Source: Raineya sp. (GTDB taxonomy: Bacteria > Bacteroidota > Bacteroidia > Cytophagales > Thermonemataceae). Taken from it: a DNA stretch of 32,046 nucleotides. Location of the stretch: contig JANWZC010000005.1 of the NCBI GenBank assembly GCA_025054975.1, forward strand, positions 1 through 32,046, read 5' to 3'. Positions 18,264 through 27,126 of the stretch are shown here, piece by piece. The position numbers and the translations under genes were made by a program. Numbering within the stretch: position 1 is the first letter of the stretch; the number at the start of each line of letters is the position of its first letter. The notes beneath the pieces were generated by a model that worked only from the letters and a program-made list of their open reading frames with translations, had not been told where the DNA came from and made no database searches.

Positions 18264-18397
18264 CGCAAGTCTTTTTTGATTTTTTTTCCCAAAGAGTTTG
18301 CTTGTAATTTTAACAAATTTACAAAAATCAATTTTTCATTATTTTACATAAATTTTTATCAAGTAAAAGTTCAATCAAAAAATTTTCCCAATGAAAG

Positions 18398-18427
18398 TTG
18401 ATTAAAAGCCTGTTTTTACTAATTTTG
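18398..18427 (+). promoter_or_regulatory. Putative promoter of pdxH
   Basis: TTG (18398-18400), N19, TAATTTTG (18420-18427); ATG at 18441. Confidence 0.5.
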
Positions 18428-18440
18428 TCAAAAAAAGGTT

Positions 18441-19085
18441 ATGGAGATTAGTATTTCTCAGCTTCGCCGCGAATACAAATTAGCGTCTTTGGATATTCAA
18501 GATGTTCGCAAAACCCCAATAGAGCAATTTGAAATTTGGTTCAGCGAAGCTCTGAAAGCCGAAATTTTAGAACCGAATGCTATGTTTTTGGCAACCGTTT
18601 CTGCCACAGGACAACCTTCCTGCAGAGTGGTACTTTTGAAAGGTATTATAGATGGTGGTTTTGTGTTTTACACAAATTACCAAAGTCGTAAAGGGGTAGA
18701 AATTGCTCAAAACCAATCGGTTGCACTTACTTTTTTTTGGGCAGAATTAGAACGTCAAGTTCGTATAGAAGGCAAAGCCTCTTTTTTGAGTGCTGAACAA
18801 AGTACCCATTATTTTCTTTCACGCCCCCGCGAAAGTCAGTTAGGGGCTTGGGCTTCTCCTCAAAGTCAGGTCATTGAAAGCAGAAATGTTTTAGAAAATC
18901 TTTTTGCCAAATACGAAAAAGAATTTGAAAATAAAGAAATTCCTCGTCCTACGCATTGGGGAGGCTATGTGGTTCAGCCGCATTATGTAGAGTTTTGGCA
19001 AGGCAGAGAAAACCGCTTACACGATAGAATTTGCTATGTTTGGCAAGAAAATCAGACTTGGAAAGTTCAAAGATTAGCCCCTTGA
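18441..19085 (+). CDS. pdxH: Pyridoxamine 5'-phosphate oxidase
   Basis: ISQLRREYKLASLDIQDV...PNAMFLATVSATGQPSCRVVLLKGIIDGGFVFYTNYQSRKG...RPRESQLGAWASPQSQVI...EFWQGRENRLHDR. Confidence 0.97.
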   Translation: MEISISQLRREYKLASLDIQDVRKTPIEQFEIWFSEALKAEILEPNAMFLATVSATGQPSCRVVLLKGIIDGGFVFYTNYQSRKGVEIAQNQSVALTFFWAELERQVRIEGKASFLSAEQSTHYFLSRPRESQLGAWASPQSQVIESRNVLENLFAKYEKEFENKEIPRPTHWGGYVVQPHYVEFWQGRENRLHDRICYVWQENQTWKVQRLAP

Positions 19086-19086
19086 T

Positions 19087-20097
19087 ATGCGTTTAATCCG
19101 CAAACCTGTTCTATGCAACTATTACCTGACCTACCGCTGTAATGCCACTTGCAGTTTTTGTGATATTTGGGAAAAACCTTCTCCTTACGCTAATCTTGAA
19201 AATATCCGAGCTAACTTGCAAGATTTACGTAAATTGGGAGTCAAGGTTATTGATTTTACAGGGGGCGAACCACTTTTACACCGAGAAATTGATAAAATCC
19301 TTACGCTTGCCAAAGATTTGGGGTTCATTACTACTCTTACCACCAATTGCTTGCTTTATCCGAAATGGGCTGAAAAAATTCGTGGCAAAGTGGATATGCT
19401 TCATTTTTCATTAGACTCTCCCCTTGCCCACGAACACAATGCAATGCGAGGAGTTGCTTGCTTTGATTTTGTGATGAAATCTATTGAAATTGCCCGAAAT
19501 CTCGGTGAAAGACCTGATATTCTTTTCACTGCTTTTCAGCATAACTTACATCACATTGAAACCATTTGGAAAGAAATTTGCCTACCCAACAACTTAGTAC
19601 TTATTCTCAATCCTGTTTTTGAATACAACCAAGTACGAATAGGAAAAAAATTAGAAAATGAGCATTTAGACTATCTGCTCACTTGGGCAAAAAAGCCTAA
19701 TGTGTATCTGAACGAGGCATTTATATGGCTTCGCAAAGATGGTGGCAATCATATAGAAAAATCCGTATGCCGAGCAGGAAGTTCTACCATTGTAATTTCT
19801 CCCTTCAATACATTAGTTTTGCCTTGCTATCATTTGGGAATAGAGGAAATTCAAATTGAAAATAATTTGTTGCAGATTTATCAAAGCAAGAAAGCCCAAC
19901 AACTCATTGCTTTGGAAGGACGTTTGCCTGCCTGCGAAGGCTGTGTAATTAACTGCTACATGCAACCCTCTTTTGCCGTAGAAATCAATAAATATTGGTG
20001 GAAAGCCTTACCCTCTACTCTCAAATACAATCGTTTGAAAGGTACTTGGAAAAAGTTGTTTAGGTTGAGGTTTGGAAGTTCAAAGTTGAGAGTTTAG
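19087..20097 (+). CDS. Radical SAM protein with C-terminal SPASM-like Cys cluster
   Basis: CNYYLTYRCNATCSFCDIWEK (CxxxCxxC), VIDFTGGEPLLHREI, CRAGSSTIVISPFNTLVLPCYHLG...LPACEGCVINCYMQPS. Confidence 0.9.
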   Translation: MRLIRKPVLCNYYLTYRCNATCSFCDIWEKPSPYANLENIRANLQDLRKLGVKVIDFTGGEPLLHREIDKILTLAKDLGFITTLTTNCLLYPKWAEKIRGKVDMLHFSLDSPLAHEHNAMRGVACFDFVMKSIEIARNLGERPDILFTAFQHNLHHIETIWKEICLPNNLVLILNPVFEYNQVRIGKKLENEHLDYLLTWAKKPNVYLNEAFIWLRKDGGNHIEKSVCRAGSSTIVISPFNTLVLPCYHLGIEEIQIENNLLQIYQSKKAQQLIALEGRLPACEGCVINCYMQPSFAVEINKYWWKALPSTLKYNRLKGTWKKLFRLRFGSSKLRV

Positions 20098-20232
20098 GTT
20101 TAAGGTTCAAAATTGAAAGGTTTTACGTTGAGGGCTATTTATACTCCCTTCGGCTTCGCTCAGGGAGCGTATTATACTCATTACTTTGTACTCATTACTC
20201 TGTACTACCTCTGTACTCACTACTCTGTACCA
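20058..20232 (-). repeat. Three-module composite repeat, copy A (read on minus strand: GTACAGAGTAGTGAGTA array, hairpin, CTCAACTTTGAAC module)
   Basis: Array about 20168-20232; hairpin CTCCCTTCGGCTTCGCTCAGGGAG 20144-20167; module GTTTAGGTTGAGGTTTGGAAGTTCAAAGTTGAGAGTTTAGG... about 20058-20110. Confidence 0.8.
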
Positions 20233-21251
20233 TTTAAATATTTTTGCTTAAAACGTTTGATAGCCTCTTCTGTTCCTAGAATTATCAAAACTTTATCTTC
20301 GGAAAGTTGTGTATCACTTTTAGGATTGAGGATAAAGCCTTTATTTTTATCTTTGAAAGCAATAATATTCACCTCACATTCGTGGTCATTTTGTAGATCT
20401 TTAATAGAAAGATGCCTGCTTTCAGGTCTCATTTGTGTGAAGCGTATTTCATCTAATTTGAGTTTCATTTCATCCAGCCCGCTAATCAAATCCATAAATT
20501 CCACAATATAGGGTTTCACTACTAATTGAGCCATGTGGATACCCCCAAGAGCCTCGGGCATAACAACTTTGTTAGCTCCTGCTCGGTACATTTTTTTTTC
20601 GGAAAGAGGGTCTGAATAACGAGAAATGATAAAAATATCGGGATTCAATTCGCGTGCCGTAAGCGTAATGAAAATATTAGTAGCATCGTTGGGCAAAGCA
20701 ATAATCAATGCCTTTGCGTCTTTGATGTTTGCTTCTAAGAGAATCTCTTCGTGAGTGGCATCTCCTACAATTACTTGTTTATGCTTATCTACTTGAAAAT
20801 TTTGCAAATGCGACTCTACTTTTTCAATCAAAACATAAGGCATTTTGAGGCGGTCTAATTCACGGCATACATTATAGCCATTTCGTCCATATCCGCAAAC
20901 AATAATATGATTTTTCATTTTCTTGATGATTTTTTGCGTCCGATAACGTTTCAGTATTCGTTGTAATTCACCTTCAAACAAATAAGCTGTGAGTGTGGAA
21001 ATTACAAAGGCAAACAGAGCCAAATTAAGCAAAATGTAAAAAATATTGAAAGTTCTGCCCGCAGTGGAAAGAGGATGAATTTCTTGATAACCTATCGTAG
21101 AAATAGTTATTACACACATATACAGAGCGTCAAAAAAAGTATAATCTTCAATCCACATAAAACCTAAAATGCCCGCTGAAAAACTTATCAAGAGCATTCC
21201 CACTGCAATAAACAACCTCTGTAATCTATTTCTGAAAAAAAACTTTTCCAC
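20220..21251 (-). CDS. Two-TM potassium channel protein with TrkA-N (RCK) and TrkA-C domains
   Basis: Pore region YTFFDALYMCVITISTIGYQEIHPLSTAGRTF; Rossmann HIIVCGYGRNGYNVCRELDRLKMPYVLIEK; TrkA-C-like tail. Confidence 0.88.
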   Translation of the reverse strand: MEKFFFRNRLQRLFIAVGMLLISFSAGILGFMWIEDYTFFDALYMCVITISTIGYQEIHPLSTAGRTFNIFYILLNLALFAFVISTLTAYLFEGELQRILKRYRTQKIIKKMKNHIIVCGYGRNGYNVCRELDRLKMPYVLIEKVESHLQNFQVDKHKQVIVGDATHEEILLEANIKDAKALIIALPNDATNIFITLTARELNPDIFIISRYSDPLSEKKMYRAGANKVVMPEALGGIHMAQLVVKPYIVEFMDLISGLDEMKLKLDEIRFTQMRPESRHLSIKDLQNDHECEVNIIAFKDKNKGFILNPKSDTQLSEDKVLIILGTEEAIKRFKQKYLNGTE

Positions 21252-21557
21252 CTTTCAGAGTTTTGACAATAATAAAAAATTTCAAAAAAATTCAATCTAT
21301 CTGAATGAAAGATTTTTACAAAATTTGGTCGTAGTTTAGAATGCATAATAGTAGTAATTTCTGTGCTAAAACCTACTGACTCAATACTTCTCTTTACCAC
21401 GATTTTTTACAAAAAATTTTGCATCATGCACATTTGACAACACAATCCAAAGCCATCTATCACAATATATAAGTCTCTGTTTCCGTAGAATTTTTGGTAT
21501 AGAATTCACCTAATTACATTCTAAACCAATACAAAACAAGGAAATGCTTTTAATCAG

Positions 21558-22397
21558 TTACACTTCTTTCTGCTGATTCAATTTTGTAAAGTATAGGTTA
21601 GTAAGTATGTAACCTTCCAAGCGATAATTGTTGCTTTTAAGAAGATTAAAAATTGGGTGTTGTTCAGGTTTTTCTGGGTTAAAATCTTCTGCCTCTACTA
21701 TGATGAGTCGAGGTTGGTAGCGTTCAAGGTCTAATGAAAGTAGTACTTGGTAATCATGCTCTTCAACATCTATTGACAAAAAATCAAAATTTTTGGGACA
21801 TTGCTGTTCATCTAGGATTTCTGTGAGACTACGTGGTTGCATGATTTTTTTTGAAGCAATACGATTTCCCTGCTGTAAGCATTGTTGGATATACGCTTTA
21901 TCTGAAGACGAAAGTACATCGTTAGTAAATTCTACAAATTCGACGGGCAATAGGCTATTTGAAACAAAAGCACATACTGCTTTATCTTTGGGTCGTTGGT
22001 ACTGATACTTAGCGATAAGTCTTTCGTTGGCATCTATGCAAATGCCTCGCCAACCTCTCCTGTAAAATAAAAAAGAGTTTGAGATAAAAGTTGGGTGATT
22101 GCATCCAACTTCTACATAAAAACCTGTTTTGGTGATGCGGGGTTTCAAAATGCTTTCAATCAGCCTATCTTCGCCCTTAAAGGCATAGCTCAATCGGGCT
22201 GAACGTCCGAAACTAAGCCGATTCAGCGAAAGAAAAAGATACTTTAATACTCTCAAAAAAGATAAAATCGGTGAGCGAAAAGTAAAAAACTGGGTAAAAC
22301 TCATCTTAAACTCTTGAATAGCAATACCCCATATTGTAAAAAAAGCCCGATTGATAGCCTTTTCATAGAGCAGTTTTTTGATAATAGGTAAGTTCAT
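21558..22397 (-). CDS. FkbM family methyltransferase
   Basis: FYVEVGCNHPTFISNSFLFYRRGWRGICIDAN, PKNFDFLSIDVEEHDYQVLLSLDLERYQPRLIIVE. Confidence 0.88.
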   Translation of the reverse strand: MNLPIIKKLLYEKAINRAFFTIWGIAIQEFKMSFTQFFTFRSPILSFLRVLKYLFLSLNRLSFGRSARLSYAFKGEDRLIESILKPRITKTGFYVEVGCNHPTFISNSFLFYRRGWRGICIDANERLIAKYQYQRPKDKAVCAFVSNSLLPVEFVEFTNDVLSSSDKAYIQQCLQQGNRIASKKIMQPRSLTEILDEQQCPKNFDFLSIDVEEHDYQVLLSLDLERYQPRLIIVEAEDFNPEKPEQHPIFNLLKSNNYRLEGYILTNLYFTKLNQQKEV

Positions 22398-22504
22398 AGA
22401 ATTACGGATTGTAAGAATAATATTTCAGTTACACAATATTACGAATACTTTCAAAATTGCTTGCCGCAGTTCTTAACAAACCTTACACAAAAGGCTTTAT
22501 GATT

Positions 22505-22855
22505 AACGTAAGTTATTAGTTAAATTACTGATATACAAATATTTAAGAAAAATTTGTGATAATTGTAAAAATGATCGAATGTATATTGTACTTATCTAAT
22601 CTAAGATTTGGCTACATAATTCAAGTTACTAACGTTGATAGTTTGGGAGCAAGTGAGTCCCCTTCTCCTTTGGAGAGGAGGCAAGGGAGTGAGGTTAAAA
22701 AATTTCATTTTAAGCAATTCACCTTCTTTACAACGTGAGTTGTTAGTTAAATGATACGCAGTTATTTATGAAGAATGTTTGAAGTAATTGTAAAAATGAT
22801 TAAGTCCGTATTGTACTTATCTAAGATTGAGTTGCATAATTCACGTTATAATTAG
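22505..22855 (-). repeat. Composite interspersed repeat, copy 2 (inverted relative to copy 1)
   Basis: The reverse complement reads AACGTGAATTATGCAACTCAATCTTAGATAAGTACAATACGGACTTAATCATTTTTACAATTAC...CATAAATAACTGCGTATCATTTAACTAACAACTCACGTTG...CCTCTCCAAAGGAG...CTATCAACGTTAG...AAATCTTAGATTAGATAAGTACAATAT...TAACTAATAACTTACGTTA, collinear with 13437-13788. Confidence 0.85.
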
Positions 22856-23024
22856 TCTTTTCTACAACTATTTTTTGCTACCTTTATATCAAAACAATGA
22901 AAGTAATTCACTTTTATTCGTTCTTTTGATTAACGCAAAAATAAAATCTCATTATTTGTTTCGCCCAATATTCATCATACATTTTGGAGTACAACCTAAA
23001 CCATAATCCAAAATTTTACTATTT

Positions 23025-23055
23025 TTGGGTTATTTACTAGAAAAAACTAACTTTA
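23025..23055 (+). promoter_or_regulatory. Putative promoter of the histidine kinase gene
   Basis: TTTG (23025-23028), N19, TAACTTTA (23048-23055); ATG at 23077. Confidence 0.5.
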
Positions 23056-23076
23056 CGGCAAGCTACAAAATTATCT

Positions 23077-24936
23077 ATGCTTTTCAATTTAATCAATAAT
23101 ACCAAACTCAGACGTAAATTATTTATTGCTTTTTTTACTTTTACGCTCATCATTGTTTTTGTAGCAATCATGAGTTTTTGGTTTTATGCCAAAAGAGATG
23201 AAATTCATGAAATCACCAATGAAATAGAAGAAATTACCACAGATATTCTCAAATTGGTAAAAAATGAAAATAATTTCATTGAGAAAGAAAGCCTACAAGA
23301 TAAATTCTTTCAAACGGGTATAAGCGAAAATCAAAAAAGAAATAGAGCTATCTTACAAGATTTACGAACGCGTATCAGTAAGCTAATCCAAAATAAAGAA
23401 ATTCAAGAGTTCGGTGTGGATAATCGTTTGCAAGAGCTACAAAAAGATTTGAAAGAATATGAAGCTGCTTTCAAGAGTTTTATAGCAAAAACTTTTCAGA
23501 AAGGTAACAAAAATTTCGGTCTTGAAAACGAGCTACATAAAATTACTACCCAATTAGAAGAGAAAAATCAGGTTTCCCTTGTAGTGCTTTACACGCTAAA
23601 AAGTTTTGAAAAAGATTACTTGATGAGAAAAGATTCTGCGAGTTTCACTGATTTTCATAATGCCATTCAAGAAGCTATTCAAAGTACTACTCATACTGAA
23701 AGCAGAGATTTATTGGAAAAATACCAGCAAAAATTTATTCAAATTGCAACTTTAGATAAAGAACTGAATTTATTCAAAAATAGCAAAGATGGCATCTACC
23801 AAAAAATGCGAGAAAGTAGTGATATGGCTATCAAGAAAATAGAAAATATTAGCCGTATCGTAGAAAATAAAGTAAAAAGTATGCGAGGGCAATTCCAAAA
23901 TATCTTCGTAATTACTTTGCTAATAGTAGTAGTGGTGAGTTTGACATTTAGTTATTTCCTTTCGTTTTTTATTACTATCCCTGTAACAGAGTTGTCGAGA
24001 GCTATGCATAAAGCCATTGAAATGAACTTTTCAGAAGACCTGAAACCAGCCCGCAAATATACCAACGATGAAATCGGACAACTTACTGACGACTTCAACC
24101 TTATGATGAAACGTATTCAAATGCAGTTCCACGAAATTAAAGAAAATGCTCGCCTACTTTTAGAAAGTAATCAATTTTTACAAGAAGTCAATAAACAATT
24201 AGAAGACTCCGAAAAACGCCTTGAAAAACTTGCCGCTATCAAAGAAACTTTGTTCAACACTATTACTCAAGACCTTAAAAGCCCACTTAATTCATTAAAA
24301 GGTTTTTTAAGCCTTATGCAACATCACCCCGACACTTTCAGTCAGCAAGAACTTTCAGCAGTAGCTCATGATATGTATGTGGCTTTTGATAAAATTTCGG
24401 TGATGATAACTTCATTAGTACAATGGTCTCAACTGCAAACCGATGAATTAGATTTCAACCCTAACCATTTCAATCTCAGTACCTTGATAGAACAAGTAAT
24501 TGCTCAATTTTCTCCTATGGCTGAAAGCAAGCGTATTAAAATTTTCAATCATGCCAAAGCAGACTTCTTTGTAGATGCCGACAAAGATATGATAAATTTC
24601 ACCTTACGTAATTTGCTTTCCAATGCTATTAAATTTACTCACGAAGGCGGTAAAGTAGAAATTTTTGTGCAAAATCGCGGCAAAGATAAATACATGATAA
24701 GTATCAGCGATACAGGAGTAGGCATCAGCCAAGAACTTTTAGAAAAAATCTTTCAACCTGAAATTCACGTCTCTATGCTTGGTACAAAAAAAGAAAAAGG
24801 TTCTGGTTTTGGCTTAATGATGTGCAAAGATTTTATCCAAAAAAATGGAGGTAAATTGTATATTGATAGCGAACTCGGCAAAGGTACTACCGTGTACTTT
24901 ACACTCAAAAAAGCACAAAAAAATAGTAGTGAGTAG
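23077..24936 (+). CDS. Membrane sensor histidine kinase-like protein (HAMP, HisKA-like, HATPase_c) with Gln in place of the H-box His
   Basis: Two TM segments; HAMP ITIPVTELSRAMHKAIEM..TNDEIGQLTDDFNLMMKRI; FNTITQDLKSPLNSLKGFLSLM; N box NLLSNAIKFT; G boxes ISDTGVGIS and GSGFGLMMCKDF. Confidence 0.92.
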   Translation: MLFNLINNTKLRRKLFIAFFTFTLIIVFVAIMSFWFYAKRDEIHEITNEIEEITTDILKLVKNENNFIEKESLQDKFFQTGISENQKRNRAILQDLRTRISKLIQNKEIQEFGVDNRLQELQKDLKEYEAAFKSFIAKTFQKGNKNFGLENELHKITTQLEEKNQVSLVVLYTLKSFEKDYLMRKDSASFTDFHNAIQEAIQSTTHTESRDLLEKYQQKFIQIATLDKELNLFKNSKDGIYQKMRESSDMAIKKIENISRIVENKVKSMRGQFQNIFVITLLIVVVVSLTFSYFLSFFITIPVTELSRAMHKAIEMNFSEDLKPARKYTNDEIGQLTDDFNLMMKRIQMQFHEIKENARLLLESNQFLQEVNKQLEDSEKRLEKLAAIKETLFNTITQDLKSPLNSLKGFLSLMQHHPDTFSQQELSAVAHDMYVAFDKISVMITSLVQWSQLQTDELDFNPNHFNLSTLIEQVIAQFSPMAESKRIKIFNHAKADFFVDADKDMINFTLRNLLSNAIKFTHEGGKVEIFVQNRGKDKYMISISDTGVGISQELLEKIFQPEIHVSMLGTKKEKGSGFGLMMCKDFIQKNGGKLYIDSELGKGTTVYFTLKKAQKNSSE

Positions 24937-25170
24937 TGGGTACAGAGTAGTGAGTATAGAGTACAGAGTAGTGAGTACAGAATAGTGGGTACAGAGTGCA
25001 GAGTACAAAGTAGTGAGTACAGAGTACAGGGTATAACAATGCTCCCTGAGATTACCGAAAGGCAAAGTATAGAGTATAAAGCGGCGAGTTGAAGTATATT
25101 TGTTTGTTATCTCACTAAAATCATCATCACTCCTAAACTCAAACACTAAACTTGAAACATTCAACCTCTA
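24924..25170 (+). repeat. Three-module composite repeat, copy B
   Basis: Degenerate array AGTAGTGAGTAGTGGGTACAGAGTAGTGAGTATAGAGTACAGAG... about 24924-25035; GCTCCCTGAGATTACCGAAAGG 25041-25062; CTCCTAAACTCAAACACTAAACTTGAAACATTCAACCTC about 25130-25168. Confidence 0.75.
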
Positions 25171-25185
25171 CCCCTTAGACTCGTT

Positions 25186-25816
25186 ATGTTTTCGCTATTT
25201 GGCAAAAGGGATTTACCACTTGTTCGTATAGAAGACTCCGTCTGGATAAATCAAGAGGCTAAATGGACAGCACTTAGCCAAGATTTACAAAAAGCCGCTG
25301 AAAACAAACCTACTTGGGTGATTTATTTTTTTGAGCGAACTTTTACTACCTTGCAAACGATTTTGCAAAATCTCCAAAAGCCTTATGCGTGGGTACAGAG
25401 TGCCAAAAATTTGAAAGACCCAACTAAAATTTTAATTTTCTCGGCAAATGAATTTCGGCATTTAAGCAGTTATCTGAAAAAAGAATTTAATTTGCCGGCA
25501 AGGAAATAGCCGTATTTTTCGCTGAACATTATCCTATCGCCTATGAAGAAAATGAAATCTTAAAAAAATTGGCGATATTAGTCTCAAAGCCAAAGTGCTT
25601 GCTTACACAAGTTTTGAAGAACCCATCTTAAAAAAGTTTTCAGGTGATAAAGTTTTAGAGTTATTTCGCAAAATAGGAGCAAAAGAAACTGAAAGTTTTT
25701 CTCACAAGCTCATCACAAAGACTATCCGAGAAGCACAGAAAAAAATTGGTGAAACTGTAAGAAATGAACAAAAAGCAGTATCTATGGACGAATGGTTTGA
25801 TAAAAATTTCAAATAG
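25186..25816 (+). pseudogene. Conserved-looking hypothetical protein split by two -1 frameshifts (or two sequencing deletions)
   Basis: ORFs 25186-25509 and 25595-25816 are bridged by a middle-frame segment GKEIAVFFAEHYPIAYEENEILKKL. Frames shift 1, 0, 2. Restoring 2 nt gives a 633-nt (210-codon plus stop) gene. Confidence 0.7.
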
Positions 25817-25892
25817 TAAGGAAAAAATTGAATAAAAATACTTGCTAATTTGTAAAATTTTTAATTTTGAAAACCATTAAACCCTTAACCCA

Positions 25893-27071
25893 ATGAAAGA
25901 AGTATATGTAATTTCAGCAGTTAGGACGCCTATTGGAAGTTTCGGAGGCGTATTATCTCCTTTTTCGGCAACGCAATTAGGAGGTTTTGCCATCAAGGGG
26001 GCTATTGAAAAAGCAGGCATAGACCCCAAAGAAGTTCAAGAAGTATACATGGGCAACGTAGTTTCTGCGAATTTAGGTCAGGCTCCTGCTACACAAGCCG
26101 CTATTTATGCAGGTTTAGGCTATGATATTCCTTCTACTACCGTCAATAAAGTATGTGCTTCGGGAACGAAGGCTATCATGCTAGCGGCTCAAAGTATTAT
26201 GTTGGGGTTAGCTGATGTAATTGTAGCAGGTGGCATGGAAAGTATGACTAACATTCCGTTCTATGTTCCGAAGGCTCGTTTTGGGTATCGTTACGGCAAT
26301 GGCGAATTTTTGGACGGCTTAGTACGCGATGGATTAGAAGATGTATATGACAAAAAGGCTATGGGCGTATATGCCGATGCCACTGCTAAAAAGTATGATA
26401 TTTCTCGCCAGCAGCAAGATGAATTTGCTGTTCGCTCTTACGAACTTGCCGCAGAACATACTAAAAACGGGGCTTTCAAAAATGAAATTATTCCTATTGA
26501 AATTCCACAAAAAAAAGGCGACCCAGTCTTACTTACCGAAGACGAAGAGTACAAAAATGTAATCTTTGATAAAATCCCCACTCTGAAGCCAGCCTTTACT
26601 CCTGATGGTACGGTTACGGCTGCTAATGCTTCTAAAATCAATGATGGTGCTGCTGCTTTGGTGCTAATGAGCAAGGAAAAAGCTGAAAAATTAGGTGTAA
26701 AACCAATTGCCAAAATTGTAGCCTTCGCTGATGCTCAACAAGAACCCGCTTGGTTTACTACTGCTCCTACCAAAGCCGCTCCTATCGCTGCTAAAAATGC
26801 AGGTGTTTCTCTCAATGAAATTGACCTCTTTGAAGTAAATGAGGCTTTTGCAGTGGTTACACTGGCTTTCAACAAGGTATTAGAAGTTCCTTTGGAGAAA
26901 ACTAATGTCATGGGTGGTGCAGTAGCCCTCGGACACCCTCTGGGAGCCTCAGGAGCCAGAATTGTTACTACGCTTATCAATGCCTTACATCAAAAAGACA
27001 AAAAACGTGGTATGGTAGCTATCTGCAACGGCGGAGGTGGAGCTTCTGCTATGGTAGTAGAAAAAGTTTAA
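25893..27071 (+). CDS. Acetyl-CoA C-acyltransferase (thiolase)
   Basis: VYVISAVRTPIGSFGG, NKVCASGTKAIMLAAQSI, VAGGMESMTNIPFYVP, NEAFAVVTLA, GGAVALGHPLGASGARI, CNGGGGASAMV. Confidence 0.96.
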   Translation: MKEVYVISAVRTPIGSFGGVLSPFSATQLGGFAIKGAIEKAGIDPKEVQEVYMGNVVSANLGQAPATQAAIYAGLGYDIPSTTVNKVCASGTKAIMLAAQSIMLGLADVIVAGGMESMTNIPFYVPKARFGYRYGNGEFLDGLVRDGLEDVYDKKAMGVYADATAKKYDISRQQQDEFAVRSYELAAEHTKNGAFKNEIIPIEIPQKKGDPVLLTEDEEYKNVIFDKIPTLKPAFTPDGTVTAANASKINDGAAALVLMSKEKAEKLGVKPIAKIVAFADAQQEPAWFTTAPTKAAPIAAKNAGVSLNEIDLFEVNEAFAVVTLAFNKVLEVPLEKTNVMGGAVALGHPLGASGARIVTTLINALHQKDKKRGMVAICNGGGGASAMVVEKV

Positions 27072-27087
27072 TGCAGTTTACCTCAAT

Positions 27088-27126
27088 AAAAAATTAGAGA
27101 CGCTCTATTGACGTCTCTAATTTTTT
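27088..27126. terminator. Bidirectional terminator between convergent thiolase and subtilase genes
   Basis: AAAAAATTAGAGACG / CGTCTCTAATTTTTT around loop CTCTATTGA. Confidence 0.85.

Noticed and set aside
19087-20097. Radical SAM gene as part of a RiPP pathway
   Set aside because: No precursor-peptide-like small ORF, transporter or peptidase is adjacent; the neighbours are pdxH and a K+ channel gene.
20113-20511. 132-aa plus-strand ORF (LRAIYTPFGFAQGAYYTHYFVLITLYYLCTHYS...)
   Set aside because: It reads through the composite repeat and then antisense to the K+ channel gene; the peptide is a translation of repeat DNA.
21336-21525. GTTTAGAATG (21336) and CATTCTAAAC (21516) as terminal inverted repeats of a small element
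   Set aside because: Only 10 bp, AT-rich, with no duplicated flanks or second copy in the window; likely chance.
24924-25035. Tandem GTACAGAGTAGTGAGTA units as a possible CRISPR array
   Set aside because: Units are short and degenerate, with no constant-length unique spacers and no cas genes nearby.
24814-25164. 116-aa minus-strand ORF (TLYSVLTTLYSALCTHYSVLTTLYS...)
   Set aside because: Translation of the same repeat plus antisense of the histidine kinase 3' end; no independent coding signal.
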